A stretch of 64,000 nucleotides of DNA, from the NCBI RefSeq assembly GCF_965243865.1, contig NZ_OZ251603.1, forward strand, positions 3,224,001-3,288,000, written 5' to 3'. The position numbers were made by a program, and so were the translations under genes. Below, in pieces: positions 26,432 through 36,279 of the stretch. Position 1 is the stretch's first letter. Each line of letters begins with the position of its first letter. A model generated the notes under the pieces. It ran no database searches and had not been told where the DNA came from. It saw only the letters and a program-made list of their open reading frames with translations. This stretch comes from Hyphomicrobium_A sp965243865. GTDB taxonomy: Bacteria; Pseudomonadota; Alphaproteobacteria; Rhizobiales; Hyphomicrobiaceae.

Positions 26432-27061
26432 ATGAATAAATTTTCACGTGCGCTCGCCGTGGGCCTGATGGCAGCGACGATCCCCGCGACCATCGTGCTC
26501 GCTCAGCAGCCCGCCGCTGGTGATCAGCCCGCGGCCGAAAAGAGCGAAATGCGCCGTGGTCCGTCCGCAGAAACGATGGCGCGCCTTGAGGACGGCCGCA
26601 TTGCGTTCGCCAAGGCCGCGCTGAAGCTGACGCCCGAGCAGGAAAAGCTCTGGGCCCCCGTCGAGGAGAAGATGCGCGCCAACTTCGCCGAGCGTCAGAA
26701 GAACCGCGAAGAGTGGCAGGCCAAGCGCACTGAGCGCAAAGCCAAGGGCGAGGAAGGAAAAGGCGAGAAGCTTGCACTCCCCGAGCGCATCGAGAAGCGC
26801 AGCGAGCACATGACCAAGCAGGCCGAGAAGCTGAACCAGCGCGCTGCCAAGTCGAAGGAGTTTGCCGAGGTTCTGAAGCCCCTCTACGCATCCTTCAGCG
26901 AAGAGCAGAAAGACGTCGCCTCGCGCGTGCTGAGCAACTTCGGTGAAGGCAAGGGCGGTCATAAGGGCCCGCGCTGCGCCATGAAAGGCGGCTTCCGCGG
27001 TCATGGCCCGCATGGCGGTCACGGCCCGCACGGTGATCACGGTGGCCCGATGGCCGACTGA
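26432..27061 (+). CDS. Spy/CpxP-like LTXXQ motif periplasmic protein
   Basis: The 209-residue protein has a signal peptide (to about residue 24), then helices rich in Lys, Glu and Arg with the family motif in AALKLTPEQEKLWAPVEEKM. The last 30 residues are rich in Gly, His and Pro (GHGPHG repeats), a possible metal-binding tail. LTXXQ proteins include the periplasmic chaperones Spy and CpxP and metal-sensing CnrX/ZraP relatives. TAGGAG precedes the ATG. The His-rich tail suggests a link to metal stress, but no regulator is adjacent. Confidence 0.85.
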   Translation: MNKFSRALAVGLMAATIPATIVLAQQPAAGDQPAAEKSEMRRGPSAETMARLEDGRIAFAKAALKLTPEQEKLWAPVEEKMRANFAERQKNREEWQAKRTERKAKGEEGKGEKLALPERIEKRSEHMTKQAEKLNQRAAKSKEFAEVLKPLYASFSEEQKDVASRVLSNFGEGKGGHKGPRCAMKGGFRGHGPHGGHGPHGDHGGPMAD

Positions 27062-27085
27062 CGCACTGCAGCCATCACGAAATAA

Positions 27086-27114
27086 AAAGGGCCGGAGCAT
27101 CGCTCCGGCCCTTT
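27086..27114. terminator. Bidirectional intrinsic terminator
   Basis: Perfect arms of 13 bases (27086-27098 and 27102-27114) surround the loop ATC. The stem is GC-rich with A on one side and TTT on the other. It lies 24 bases past the LTXXQ stop and 27 bases past the rne stop on the other strand, so it can serve both convergent genes. Confidence 0.85.
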
Positions 27115-27141
27115 CATGTCTCACGAAGTCACCGGGCTCGA

Positions 27142-30075
27142 TCAGCCGCCGAGCTTACGTTGCCACCAGCCCTTGCGTGCCGGCGCCGCAGAGGCGGCAG
27201 CCTCCTCCGTCACAGCCTCTTCGCCATCTCCGCGCCCGACCACGATCCGCTCCAGGCGCGGCTCGCTCGACTCGGTGCGACGGCGGCGGGCAGGACGCAC
27301 AGGCGCAGGCGCAGGCGCTTCCTCTGCCACCGGTGCGGCAGCAATCTCCGCTTCGACGACAGTTTCCTCGCTGGTAGCGCTAGGCGCCGGAGTTGCCTCT
27401 TTGCGCTGCACTTCCTTTGCTGGGATGTCGTCGTTGCCGTCGGCGGGAAGGCTTGCAAAGTCCGCAATCGCTTCCTCGTGACCCGGCGTCTCGGGTGCAC
27501 GCGCTTCAGAGTGCACCTCGTACGACGGCAGGTCCTCGCCGATGATGGGTTGCTCGCCGAGGCCTGCGGCCTGGACGTCGTCTTCTGGCGCCCCGTCCTC
27601 GGACTGCTCGCCAGCCTGCATCTCACCGTGACGCTCTGTCCGCTCGCGACCGCGACGGCCGCCACGGCGACCTCTGCGGCGGCTGCGTCCACGCGGACGC
27701 TCGCCTTCGTCCTGGCCGTTCGACTCACCCGTGTCCTCGCCAGCGGAATGCTCGTGGCCCGCCTCATGATCATGGTCGTGATCATGGTCGTGACCGTTCG
27801 GTGCCGACACGGCGTCGTCGCCGTCTTCGTCGTCGAACGGCACGTCCTCGACGTTGCCGCGGCCTTCATCCGAGAAACGCGCGCCGTTCTCATCGCGCTC
27901 ACCGCGACGGCCGCCACGCCGGCGCCGGCGGCGTCGACGCGATCCGTTGCCCTGTTCGCTGGAGCGCTGCTCGCCATCGCGATCGGGCCCAGCCTCGTCG
28001 TCCGGCTCGCGTACCTCACGCACCTCGTACACGCCGCCCTCGTCGTCGCCTTCAAAGCCCGATTCCATGTTGACGACGTTGCGCTCGATACGGCGCGGAA
28101 GCTGAGCGGGGGCAGCGCCCTTCTCGATCGTAAAGTTGGCGCCCGCGAGCTTGTCCGACCCGGTGACGATGATCGGCAGCGCGAGCCGCGTCTCCATGTC
28201 GTTGATGAATGGACGCTTGTTATTGAGAATGTAGAGCGCCACCGCCGGCGTCGTCGTGGCGGTAAGCGGCGCGCGCGTGCCGGACATGATCGCGTCTTCG
28301 AGGCCACGCAGGACCGCAAGCGCAACGCTTTCCGTCGAGCGAATAATGCCGGTGCCCTGGCAGTGCGGGCACTGCGAGGTCGAGCCTTCGAGAACGCCCG
28401 TGCGCAGCCTCTGCCGCGACATCTCCAAGAGGCCGAAATGACTGATCCGCCCCACCTGGATGCGGGCGCGATCGAACCGAAGCGCTTCCTTCAACCGCCG
28501 CTCCACGGCGCGGTTGTTGCGCTTCTCCTCCATGTCGATGAAGTCGACGACGATGAGGCCTGCAAGGTCGCGCAGCTTGAGCTGGCGGGCGATCTCGTCC
28601 GCGGCCTCGAGGTTCGTATGATAGGCGGTTTCCTCGATCGAGAACTCGCGGGTAGCCTTGCCCGAGTTGACGTCTATGGCGACGAGCGCCTCGGTCTGGT
28701 TGATCACCAGATAACCGCCTGAACGCAACGTCACGTACGGGCTGAACATCGCGTTCAGCTGCCGCTCGATCTGATAGCGCGTGAAGAGCGGTTCCGGCTC
28801 CTGATACTGGATGACGTTCTTCGCATGGCTCGGCATGAGCATGCGCATGAAGTCCTTCGCCTCGCGGTGCGCTTCCCCGCCAGCGACCACCACTTCCTCG
28901 ACATCCTTGTTATAGAGGTCGCGGATCGAGCGCTTGATGAGGTTGCCTTCCTCGTAGACGAGGCTCGGCGCTTGGCTCTGCAAGGTGAGGTCGCGCACGC
29001 TCTCCCACAAACGCAGCAGGTATTCGAAGTCGCGCTTGATCTCCTGCGAGGTGCGCGAAGCGCCTGCCGTGCGGATGATGAGCCCCATGCCTTCCGGCAC
29101 TTCCAGCTCGGCCGCGATGGCCTTGAGGCGCTTGCGATCCTGCGGCTGGGTGATCTTGCGCGAGATGCCGCCGCCACGCGCGGTGTTCGGCATCAGCACC
29201 GTGTAGCGGCCGGCCAGCGACAGATACGTCGTAAGCGCCGCACCCTTGTTGCCGCGCTCCTCCTTGACGACCTGAACCAGGATCACCTGGCGGCGCTTGA
29301 TGACTTCCTGGATCTTGTAGCTGCGCGGGCGACGGCGCGGACGCGAAGGTAGCTCCTCGAGTGCGTCCTCGCCCGTCGACACCTGCTCTGGAGCCGGGCT
29401 GGTGCTGGCGACTTCGCGCACCGAGGCCTCTTCGCCTTCCGAAGCGGAGGCGCTGTCGGCGACTGCCTCGACGATCTGGCCTTCGACCGTGTTCTCGTTG
29501 GCGGCTACATCCGAGCCGGTGTCGTGTCCGTGCTCGTGCGGCTCGGCGACGATCCGCTCATCGGCTGCGACCGCCTCGGCGATGGTGTGATGTTCGTGGT
29601 GGTCGCCGTCGTCTTCGCCTTCCGACTCGTCCCCGTGCTGATCGTCGTCGTCCTCGTGCGATCCGACATCGTCGACGTTGTCGGACCCATCATCGTCATC
29701 GCTGGATGAGCTCGGCTTGGACGCCGCGCGGCGACGCGCCAGCGCCTCGGCGTGCGCATCGGCGGCAGCCTCTTCCTCGGCCTCCGCAGCCGCTTCCTCG
29801 TCGAGGAGAGCCTGCCGGTCGGCGATCGGGATCTGGTAGTAGTCGGGATGGATTTCGTTGAAGGCGAGGAAGCCGTGCCGGTTCCCGCCGTACTCGACGA
29901 ATGCCGCCTGCAGGGACGGCTCAACGCGCGTCACCTTGGCAAGGTAGATATTGCCCCGCAGCAGCTTGCGGGCAGCGGATTCGAAGTCGAATTCCTCTAC
30001 GCGGCCGTTGCGGAGCACCACGACCCGGGTCTCTTCCGGATGCGTGGCGTCGATAAGCATCTTGTTGTTGGACAT
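27142..30075 (-). CDS. rne: Ribonuclease E/G
   Basis: RNase E makes the first cuts in mRNA decay and processes rRNA and tRNA. The 977-residue protein has an S1 domain (about 1-290) split by about 150 acidic, His-rich residues (about 92-240), as in other alphaproteobacteria. The RNase H/DNase I-like core has the catalytic Asp pair in VAIDVNSGKAT and LIVVDFIDM, and the zinc-link CPHCQGTG lies near residue 570. The C-terminal third is disordered, with Arg-rich RNA-binding blocks, an HD repeat run and a terminal Trp-rich segment (KGWWQRKLGG) that may bind partners. The leader is very long. Confidence 0.96.
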   Translation of the reverse strand: MSNNKMLIDATHPEETRVVVLRNGRVEEFDFESAARKLLRGNIYLAKVTRVEPSLQAAFVEYGGNRHGFLAFNEIHPDYYQIPIADRQALLDEEAAAEAEEEAAADAHAEALARRRAASKPSSSSDDDDGSDNVDDVGSHEDDDDQHGDESEGEDDGDHHEHHTIAEAVAADERIVAEPHEHGHDTGSDVAANENTVEGQIVEAVADSASASEGEEASVREVASTSPAPEQVSTGEDALEELPSRPRRRPRSYKIQEVIKRRQVILVQVVKEERGNKGAALTTYLSLAGRYTVLMPNTARGGGISRKITQPQDRKRLKAIAAELEVPEGMGLIIRTAGASRTSQEIKRDFEYLLRLWESVRDLTLQSQAPSLVYEEGNLIKRSIRDLYNKDVEEVVVAGGEAHREAKDFMRMLMPSHAKNVIQYQEPEPLFTRYQIERQLNAMFSPYVTLRSGGYLVINQTEALVAIDVNSGKATREFSIEETAYHTNLEAADEIARQLKLRDLAGLIVVDFIDMEEKRNNRAVERRLKEALRFDRARIQVGRISHFGLLEMSRQRLRTGVLEGSTSQCPHCQGTGIIRSTESVALAVLRGLEDAIMSGTRAPLTATTTPAVALYILNNKRPFINDMETRLALPIIVTGSDKLAGANFTIEKGAAPAQLPRRIERNVVNMESGFEGDDEGGVYEVREVREPDDEAGPDRDGEQRSSEQGNGSRRRRRRRRGGRRGERDENGARFSDEGRGNVEDVPFDDEDGDDAVSAPNGHDHDHDHDHEAGHEHSAGEDTGESNGQDEGERPRGRSRRRGRRGGRRGRERTERHGEMQAGEQSEDGAPEDDVQAAGLGEQPIIGEDLPSYEVHSEARAPETPGHEEAIADFASLPADGNDDIPAKEVQRKEATPAPSATSEETVVEAEIAAAPVAEEAPAPAPVRPARRRRTESSEPRLERIVVGRGDGEEAVTEEAAASAAPARKGWWQRKLGG

Positions 30076-30866
30076 TTATTTGGATCCTCGGCGCACCGGT
30101 TTGGCTGCCTACCGCTCCGCTCCGCAATCCTCGATCGAATCGGGGCGGGTGCGGGGAGGCGCCGGACGTTGGCGCGCATCGTTGTTTGTGATGGTTGGAA
30201 GAAGGTGGGTGAAGCAGTTGCGCGGCACAGTCTTCCGCCGCCGGTGGAGACCGGGCGTGCATTGAGGCGCGGCCAGAGGCGCGCTGAAGCTTGCGGACGA
30301 CGGGTGCCTAAGTGTGGCATTCCAAATGGTCTTTCAAAGGGTTGAAGACAGGCACGGATATCGCGCTGCCTCCGGATTGCTCCCATGTCGGTGGGGCGCC
30401 CGGGGCGGTACTCCGCCTGCTCCGCTTGCCCTTCCTTTCCAAGGCGGCGGAGCAAAGAACTGCCGATGGCCAAAGTCTCGAGCAGCTAGCATTGTGCCTG
30501 GCGCAAGCGTGGCCCTCAGGCTCTCGGCTCCGCTGTCACGGGGGTGACCCGGAGCGAACTGCTTGCGGGCGCAGGGCAAACTGCTCGATCGTCGGTCTGC
30601 AGCGAGGCCGTCCCTTGCGGGGCGGCGAACCGGCGCGAACGAATGCGAACGTTGATCGTTCAACTCGTTCTTGCGGCGCACAAATGCCTAGCAGGGGCGC
30701 CGCTGCATCAACGAACTAGAAAGTACGGGTTCGCCGGTAAGCTTGCAAGCATGTTATAAGTGCATGCCAGCAAAGGCCTCGGCCAACCCTCTGCAATATG
30801 AGGGAAAATCGGAAAAGGTTTGGTTAACAGGGGGTTTGGGCAGCTTGCCGGGGGTGATCGGAGGGG
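30076..30866. other. Long non-coding gap: rne leader and amidase promoter region
   Basis: These 790 bases hold no credible gene; the plus-strand ORFs here lack coding features. Most of it should be the rne 5' leader, since RNase E leaders are long and used for autoregulation. A hairpin is seen with TGCTCCGC at 30418-30425 pairing with GCGGAGCA at 30447-30454. A TATAAC-like box on the minus strand (30758-30753) could mark the rne promoter, but no good -35 box fits. The end near 30780-30866 must hold the amidase promoter. Confidence 0.5.
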
Positions 30867-32147
30867 ATGCGGCAGCATCTGCAACATAAATTGGCTCGCA
30901 TCGGGGGGGATCTCGTCCGCGGGCTTTTCGTGGCATTGGCACTCGCCGTGCAGTTCGCTGCGCCGGCCAGCGCCGAGCCGACCAGCGTCCACCGCAAGTC
31001 CGCGGCCGTCGAGGCGCGACGAGCAGAACTCAAGTCGAGCGGAGATACGACGACCTTCGTCTTAGGGCTGTCGTCAGGCGTGCGCGCGGAGATTTTTACC
31101 CTCGCCAACCCCTACCGTGTCGTCATCGATCTTCCCGACGTTGCCTTTGAACTCCCCGATGGAGCCGGCCAAAAAAAGGAAGGGCTCGCCTCGGGATTCC
31201 GCTATGGGCTTCTGTCCGAAGGAAAAGCCCGCATTGTCATCGACACCGCGGGGCCTGTTCTCATCAAGAAGGCAGATATGCGGCCCGCGGGCACCGGCAA
31301 GGCCGTAGATCTCACCGTGGCGCTGTCGCCGACGTCCGCCAAGGCGTTCGGCGGTGGCACCGGCGGCAGTCAGACAACCCAGGTCGCCGCCACGCCCGCA
31401 CCGGATGCCGGCCCCGCCACAGTATCGAAGCGCCATCGCACCAAGCCCGTTATCCTTATCGACCCCGGCCATGGCGGCATCGACCCTGGCGCCGCAAGTG
31501 CCACCAACCTCAAGGAAAAGGTTGTCGTTCTCGCCGTCGCCAAGGCTTTGAAAACGCAACTCGAGAAAAGCGGCCGCTACGACGTGCGCATGACGCGATC
31601 GACGGACGTATTTATTTCGCTCGATCAGCGCCTTCAGATGTCCCGCGAACTCGACGCTGATCTCTTCGTCTCGCTTCACGCCGACGCGATTGCGCAGAAG
31701 CGCGCCAAAAGCGTGCGTGGTGCCACTGTATACACGTTATCCGAGAAAGCCTCCGACGAAGAGGCGCAGGTTATGGCCGAGAAGGAGAACAACTCCGACG
31801 CCATTGCAGGTCTCCAGACCGCGCACTTCGAGGAGGGCGGCGATGTCCGCAATATCCTCATAGACCTCCTAAAGCGCGAGACGTCCAATTTCTCTGCCGA
31901 TTTCTCGAACACCCTCGTCAAGCAGCTCAAGTCGGCCGTCTCATTGTCGCAACGGCCGCAGCGCTCTGCCGCATTCAAGGTGCTGCGTCAGGCTGACACC
32001 CCCTCGGTGCTCGTAGAGCTGGGCTACATGAGCCACCCCGAGGACGAGAAACTGCTCAAATCCTCCAGTTGGCAACGGCGCGTGGCCACATCGATCACCA
32101 ATGCCGTGGACCAGTATTTCTCCAAGCGGACGGCGAGGGTGCGCTGA
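30867..32147 (+). CDS. amiC: N-acetylmuramoyl-L-alanine amidase with AMIN domain
   Basis: The 426-residue periplasmic protein has a signal peptide (to about residue 36), an AMIN domain at about 60-155 that targets septal peptidoglycan or the Tol system, a linker, and an amidase_3 domain (about 190-420). Zinc ligands are visible in ILIDPGHGGIDPGA, DLFVSLHADA and the Glu residues of NLKEKVVV and VLVELGYMSHPED. It cuts the bond between muramic acid and the stem peptide during cell separation. GGAGGGG is close to the ATG. PBP1A follows, a common pairing in alphaproteobacteria. Confidence 0.95.
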   Translation: MRQHLQHKLARIGGDLVRGLFVALALAVQFAAPASAEPTSVHRKSAAVEARRAELKSSGDTTTFVLGLSSGVRAEIFTLANPYRVVIDLPDVAFELPDGAGQKKEGLASGFRYGLLSEGKARIVIDTAGPVLIKKADMRPAGTGKAVDLTVALSPTSAKAFGGGTGGSQTTQVAATPAPDAGPATVSKRHRTKPVILIDPGHGGIDPGAASATNLKEKVVVLAVAKALKTQLEKSGRYDVRMTRSTDVFISLDQRLQMSRELDADLFVSLHADAIAQKRAKSVRGATVYTLSEKASDEEAQVMAEKENNSDAIAGLQTAHFEEGGDVRNILIDLLKRETSNFSADFSNTLVKQLKSAVSLSQRPQRSAAFKVLRQADTPSVLVELGYMSHPEDEKLLKSSSWQRRVATSITNAVDQYFSKRTARVR

Positions 32148-32314
32148 AACGGCGGCGATCTCCTTCATCGCGTTATCTAAACTGCAGTGAGCGACGACTT
32201 GATGCCACAATCCATGGTAATGTCCTGCTTCGCGGCGTCGCCTCATGTAGCCTCTAGGCTCGCGCGGACATGCCAGTGCAGCCGAACACCTACGCTCAAC
32301 GGAACTAAAGGTTG

Positions 32315-34954
32315 ATGCGCGAGCCTCCGCTATACCCGTCGGACCCCATCTACCCGCGCGATCACTATGGGCACGACCCTTACGGCCGTGGCCCCGCGCC
32401 GCCGCATCCGCGCGAGCCCAAACCCCCGCGTCAGCCGCGCAAGAAGCGCCGCAAAAGCCTGCTGCTGAGCCTGCTCGGCTGGAGCTTCGCCGCTGGTGTG
32501 GTTGTCTTCATCTGCGCTTCGGCCGCCGCCGGCTACCTGCTGTGGAAAACCTCGCAGGACCTGCCCGACTACGAGAGCCTCTCCAAGTACGAGCCTCCCG
32601 TAATGACGCGCATCCACGCCCACAATGGTGCGCTCATCGCCGAATACGCGCGCGAGCGCCGCATCTTCGTGCCCATCAACACCATTCCCAAGCGCGTCAT
32701 CGCGGCCTTCCTGTCTGCCGAAGACCGCCGCTTCTATGAGCACGGCGGCGTCGACTTCCAGGGCATCGCCCGCGCCGTATTCAAGATCGTCGAAGCCAAG
32801 CTGAGCGGCAGTGACCGCCGCGCTGAAGGTGGCTCGACCATCACGCAGCAGGTTGCAAAGAACTTCCTTCTGTCGAGCGAGCGCTCGATGGAACGCAAGG
32901 TGAAGGAGGCAATCCTCGCTGTCCGCATCGAGCGCGCCTACTCCAAGGACAAGATTCTCGAGCTCTATCTCAACGAGATTTACTTCGGCATCGGCGCGTA
33001 TGGCATCGCCGCTGCGTCCCTCAGCTACTTCAACAAGGAGCTGCAGGATCTGACGATCGAGGAAGCGGCCTACCTCGCCGCGCTGCCCAAAGGCCCCAAC
33101 AACTACCATCCATTCCGCCGCGAGAAGCAGGCGCTGATCCGGCGCAACTGGATCATCGGCCAGATGGAGGAGAACGGATATATCTCCAGCGAAGAGGCCG
33201 AAGCCGCCAAGGTGAAACCGCTCGGCGTCAATCTCCGCACCACCGGCGCACACATCTTCGCTGCCGACTACTTCGCCGAGGAAGTGCGTCGCACGTTGCT
33301 CACCCGCTTCGGGGAGGACAAGCTCTACAACGGCGGCCTCTCTGTTCGCACCACGCTCGACCCGCGCCTGCAGCAGATCGCCCGCAAGTCGTTGATGGAC
33401 GGCCTCGTGACGTTTGATCGCACCAAGGGTTGGCGTGGTCCTGTGACTAAGCTCGACATTGCCGGTGATTGGGGCAAGGCGCTGGATGAGGTGCCGCGCC
33501 CGCATGACATACAGCCATGGCGCCTCGGCGTCGTGCTGAAGGTCGAGGCGGCCAAGGCGATCGTTGGCCTGCGCCCTGAAAAGCAGCAGGACGGCTCCCT
33601 CGTCGGCGAGCGGGAGGCAATCGAACTCACCCTCGACGAAGTGAAGTGGGCCAAGACGAAGAAGGGCACGCCCAGGGCAGTCTCGGAGGTTCTCTCGGCC
33701 GGTGACGTGGTCTTCGTCGCGCCCAAGGACCCCGACAATGTCGCTGGCGTCTGGTCGCTCATGCAGATCCCGCAGGTCGGCGGCGGCATCGTCGCCATGG
33801 ACCCCAACACTGGCCGCGTGCTCGCCGTCGTCGGCGGCTTCTCCTTCGCCATGAGCCAATTCGACCGCGCCATTCAGGCCAAGCGCCAGCCCGGTTCTTC
33901 ATTCAAGCCATTCGTCTACGCCGCCGCGCTCGACAACGGCTACAAGCCCACCTCGATCATCCTCGACGCCCCTATCGAAATCGAGCAGGGGCCCGGCCAG
34001 GACATCTGGAAGCCCGAGAACTACGAGAAAGAGCACTCCGCCGGTCCCTCGACGCTACGCTTCGGTATCGAAAGCTCGCGCAACCAGATGACGGTGCGCT
34101 TGGCGCAGGATCTCGGCATGCCGCTCATCACCGAGTACGCGCGCCGCTTCGGCATCTATGATGATCTTCTTCCGGTGCTCTCCATGTCGCTCGGCGCTGG
34201 TGAGACGACGCTACTGCGCCTCGCCGCCGGCTACTGCGCCATCGCCAACGGCGGCCATCAGGTGCGCCCGACGCTGATCGATCGTATCCAAGACCGTTGG
34301 GGCCACACCGTCTGGCGTCACGATCAGCGTGTCTGCGAGAACTGCAAGGCTGACGAATGGCTCAATCAGGAAGAGCCTGAAATTCCCGATGACCGCGTGC
34401 AGATCGTCGACCCGCATACCGCCTATCAGATGACTTCCATCCTCGAGGGCGTCGTTCAGCGCGGCACCGCCCGTTCGCTGAAGGCTCTTGAGCGTCCGCT
34501 TGCCGGCAAGACCGGCACCACCAACCAGGAAAAGGATGCCTGGTTCCTCGGCTATTCACCCGACCTCGTCGTCGGTGTCTTCATGGGCTACGACGCGCCG
34601 ACTCCGATGGGCAAGGGCAATACCGGCGGCAAGCTGGCAGCGCCTGTGTTCGGCAATTTCATGAAGGAAGCGCTCGCCGATCAGCCTGCTTCTCCGTTCC
34701 GTATTCCGCCGGGCATCAAGCTCGCGCGTGTAAACCTGCGCACCGGCCTGCGCGCTGGCGAGGAAGACCCGCAGAGCATCATGGAAGCCTTCAAGCCGGA
34801 CGAGGAGCCGGACGATGCGTATTCCGTGATCGGGTTCACTGAGCAGGGCGGCGCCACGGGCAGCAGCCCGCAGGGCAACGTGGACGACTCCTTCTACGAG
34901 CCGCAGGCACGGCCCCGCCCGGGTTACAGCGCCGGCCGCGGCGGTCTCTGGTGA
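32315..34954 (+). CDS. mrcA: Penicillin-binding protein 1A (bifunctional transglycosylase/transpeptidase)
   Basis: The 879-residue class A PBP polymerises and crosslinks peptidoglycan. A Pro-, Arg- and Lys-rich cytoplasmic head (about 1-50) and one membrane helix (about 50-75) lead to the GT51 domain, with the catalytic Glu in FLSAEDRRFYEHGGVDF and GGSTITQQVAKNFLLSSE. The transpeptidase domain has Ser528 in PGSSFKPFVY, SRNQM and KTGTTNQEKDAWF. The ATG at 32315 follows AAAGG by three bases; an in-frame TTG just before it is less likely. It lies downstream of the amidase gene. Confidence 0.97.
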   Translation: MREPPLYPSDPIYPRDHYGHDPYGRGPAPPHPREPKPPRQPRKKRRKSLLLSLLGWSFAAGVVVFICASAAAGYLLWKTSQDLPDYESLSKYEPPVMTRIHAHNGALIAEYARERRIFVPINTIPKRVIAAFLSAEDRRFYEHGGVDFQGIARAVFKIVEAKLSGSDRRAEGGSTITQQVAKNFLLSSERSMERKVKEAILAVRIERAYSKDKILELYLNEIYFGIGAYGIAAASLSYFNKELQDLTIEEAAYLAALPKGPNNYHPFRREKQALIRRNWIIGQMEENGYISSEEAEAAKVKPLGVNLRTTGAHIFAADYFAEEVRRTLLTRFGEDKLYNGGLSVRTTLDPRLQQIARKSLMDGLVTFDRTKGWRGPVTKLDIAGDWGKALDEVPRPHDIQPWRLGVVLKVEAAKAIVGLRPEKQQDGSLVGEREAIELTLDEVKWAKTKKGTPRAVSEVLSAGDVVFVAPKDPDNVAGVWSLMQIPQVGGGIVAMDPNTGRVLAVVGGFSFAMSQFDRAIQAKRQPGSSFKPFVYAAALDNGYKPTSIILDAPIEIEQGPGQDIWKPENYEKEHSAGPSTLRFGIESSRNQMTVRLAQDLGMPLITEYARRFGIYDDLLPVLSMSLGAGETTLLRLAAGYCAIANGGHQVRPTLIDRIQDRWGHTVWRHDQRVCENCKADEWLNQEEPEIPDDRVQIVDPHTAYQMTSILEGVVQRGTARSLKALERPLAGKTGTTNQEKDAWFLGYSPDLVVGVFMGYDAPTPMGKGNTGGKLAAPVFGNFMKEALADQPASPFRIPPGIKLARVNLRTGLRAGEEDPQSIMEAFKPDEEPDDAYSVIGFTEQGGATGSSPQGNVDDSFYEPQARPRPGYSAGRGGLW

Positions 34955-35081
34955 ACTGACCTCAGCCCCGTTTTTCCGGCGCTGCGGCTGGGTGCGGCGC
35001 CCTTTGCGTTGCCAGTCGGCCGACGCGCCATTATATGACGGCCTTCATATCCTGAAAATCGCACTCGCCTCGGAGGCCACG

Positions 35082-36213
35082 ATGCGTGCCGAACCGCAGA
35101 AACTCGTCGATTCCATCACGGAGGCCCTGGCTCTCCTGCGGAGGCATCTTTGACTGGGATACTGCCCAGCAACGTCTCGCCGAGCTGAATAAGCGCGCAG
35201 AGGATCCGAGCCTCTGGAATGACAGCAAGGCCGCGCAGAAGGTGATGCGCCAGCGCCAGCAGCTCGAGCGCGCCGTCAACATCTACCAGGACCTCCAGCG
35301 TTCCCTCGAAGACGGCGTGACGCTCATCGAGCTCGGCGAGGAAGCCGACGACGACGCATCCGTCGCCGAGGGCGAAGCCATGCTCAAGAAGCTGAACGAG
35401 GAAGCGCAGCGCCGCAGCATCGAGGCATTGCTGTCGGGCGAGGCCGACGGCAACGACGCCTATATCGAGGTTCACGCTGGCGCCGGCGGCACCGAAAGCC
35501 AGGACTGGGCCTCAATGCTCGCGCGCATGTACATGCGCTGGGCAGAGCAGCGCGGCTTCAAGGTCGCGACCTTGGAAGAAAGCGCGGGCGAAGAGGCCGG
35601 CATCAAATCCGTCACCATGGAGATCAAGGGCGAGGGCGCCTACGGCTGGCTGAAAACGGAATCGGGCGTGCACCGTCTCGTGCGCATCTCGCCCTATGAC
35701 TCCAACGCCCGCCGTCACACCAGCTTCGCCTCTGTCTGGGTCTACCCCGTCATCGACGACGACATCGACATTCAGATCAACGAGAGCGATTGCCGCATCG
35801 ACACCTATCGTTCGTCGGGCGCGGGCGGCCAGCACGTCAACACGACGGATTCCGCGGTGCGCATCACGCACATTCCGACCGGCATTGCGGTGGCGAGCCA
35901 GCAGGAGCGCTCGCAGATCAAGAACCGCGCCATTGCCTGGGCCATGCTCAAGTCGCGCCTTTACGAGCTGGAGCTGAAAAAGCGTGAGGACAAGGCCAAC
36001 GCCGAAGCCGCGAGCAAGACGGAGATCGGCTGGGGCCACCAGATCCGCTCTTACGTGCTGCAGCCCTATCAGCTCGTGAAGGACCTGCGCACTGGAACGC
36101 AGAGCACCAACCCTGACGCGGTGCTCGATGGCGAAATCGATCCCTTCATCGAAAGCGCACTGGCTCAGCGCATCAAGGGCGGCGGCCCGGTCGAGGTCGC
36201 CGATATCGATTGA
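35082..36213 (+). CDS. prfB: Peptide chain release factor 2, with programmed +1 frameshift
   Basis: RF2 ends translation at UGA and UAA. The true start is the ATG at 35082 behind GGAGG (MRAEPQKLVDSITEALALLR). Frame 0 meets TGA at 35151-35153; a +1 shift at CTT (35148-35150) lets decoding resume with GAC at 35152, giving 376 residues in all. The downstream part has GGQ in RSSGAGGQHVNTTDSAVRIT. The stop-codon recognition tripeptide is SPY (RISPYDSNARRHTSF) rather than SPF of E. coli. Reading only the second frame from 35086 gives a false N-terminus. Confidence 0.96.
35140..35154 (+). promoter_or_regulatory. prfB frameshift site with internal Shine-Dalgarno
   Basis: GGAGG at 35140-35144 lies three bases before the slippery CTT TGA C (35148-35154). 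This is the same layout as the E. coli autoregulatory site, in which a pairing between the internal Shine-Dalgarno and 16S rRNA pushes the ribosome into +1 when RF2 is scarce. Confidence 0.93.
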
Positions 36214-36237
36214 TCTGTCTGAAGGAAGATAGGGCAG

Positions 36238-36279
36238 AGGGTCCAGTGCTGCGGAGTCACCACGAATACACTGGACCCT
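36238..36279. repeat. Eleven-base-pair inverted repeat after prfB
   Basis: AGGGTCCAGTG (36238-36248) pairs perfectly with CACTGGACCCT (36269-36279), with a 20-base loop. It starts 24 bases past the prfB stop. It may end the prfB transcript or be one copy of a dispersed palindromic repeat. Apart from it, 36214-36454 shows no clear feature. Confidence 0.55.

Noticed and set aside
27160..28722. 520-residue plus-strand ORF inside rne
   Set aside because: It is antisense to the acidic and Arg-rich tail of RNase E, and its low-complexity sequence mirrors those repeats.
30312..30719. 135-residue plus-strand ORF in the rne leader
   Set aside because: No ribosome-binding site, no motif, and composition typical of chance translation; the region is better read as leader RNA.
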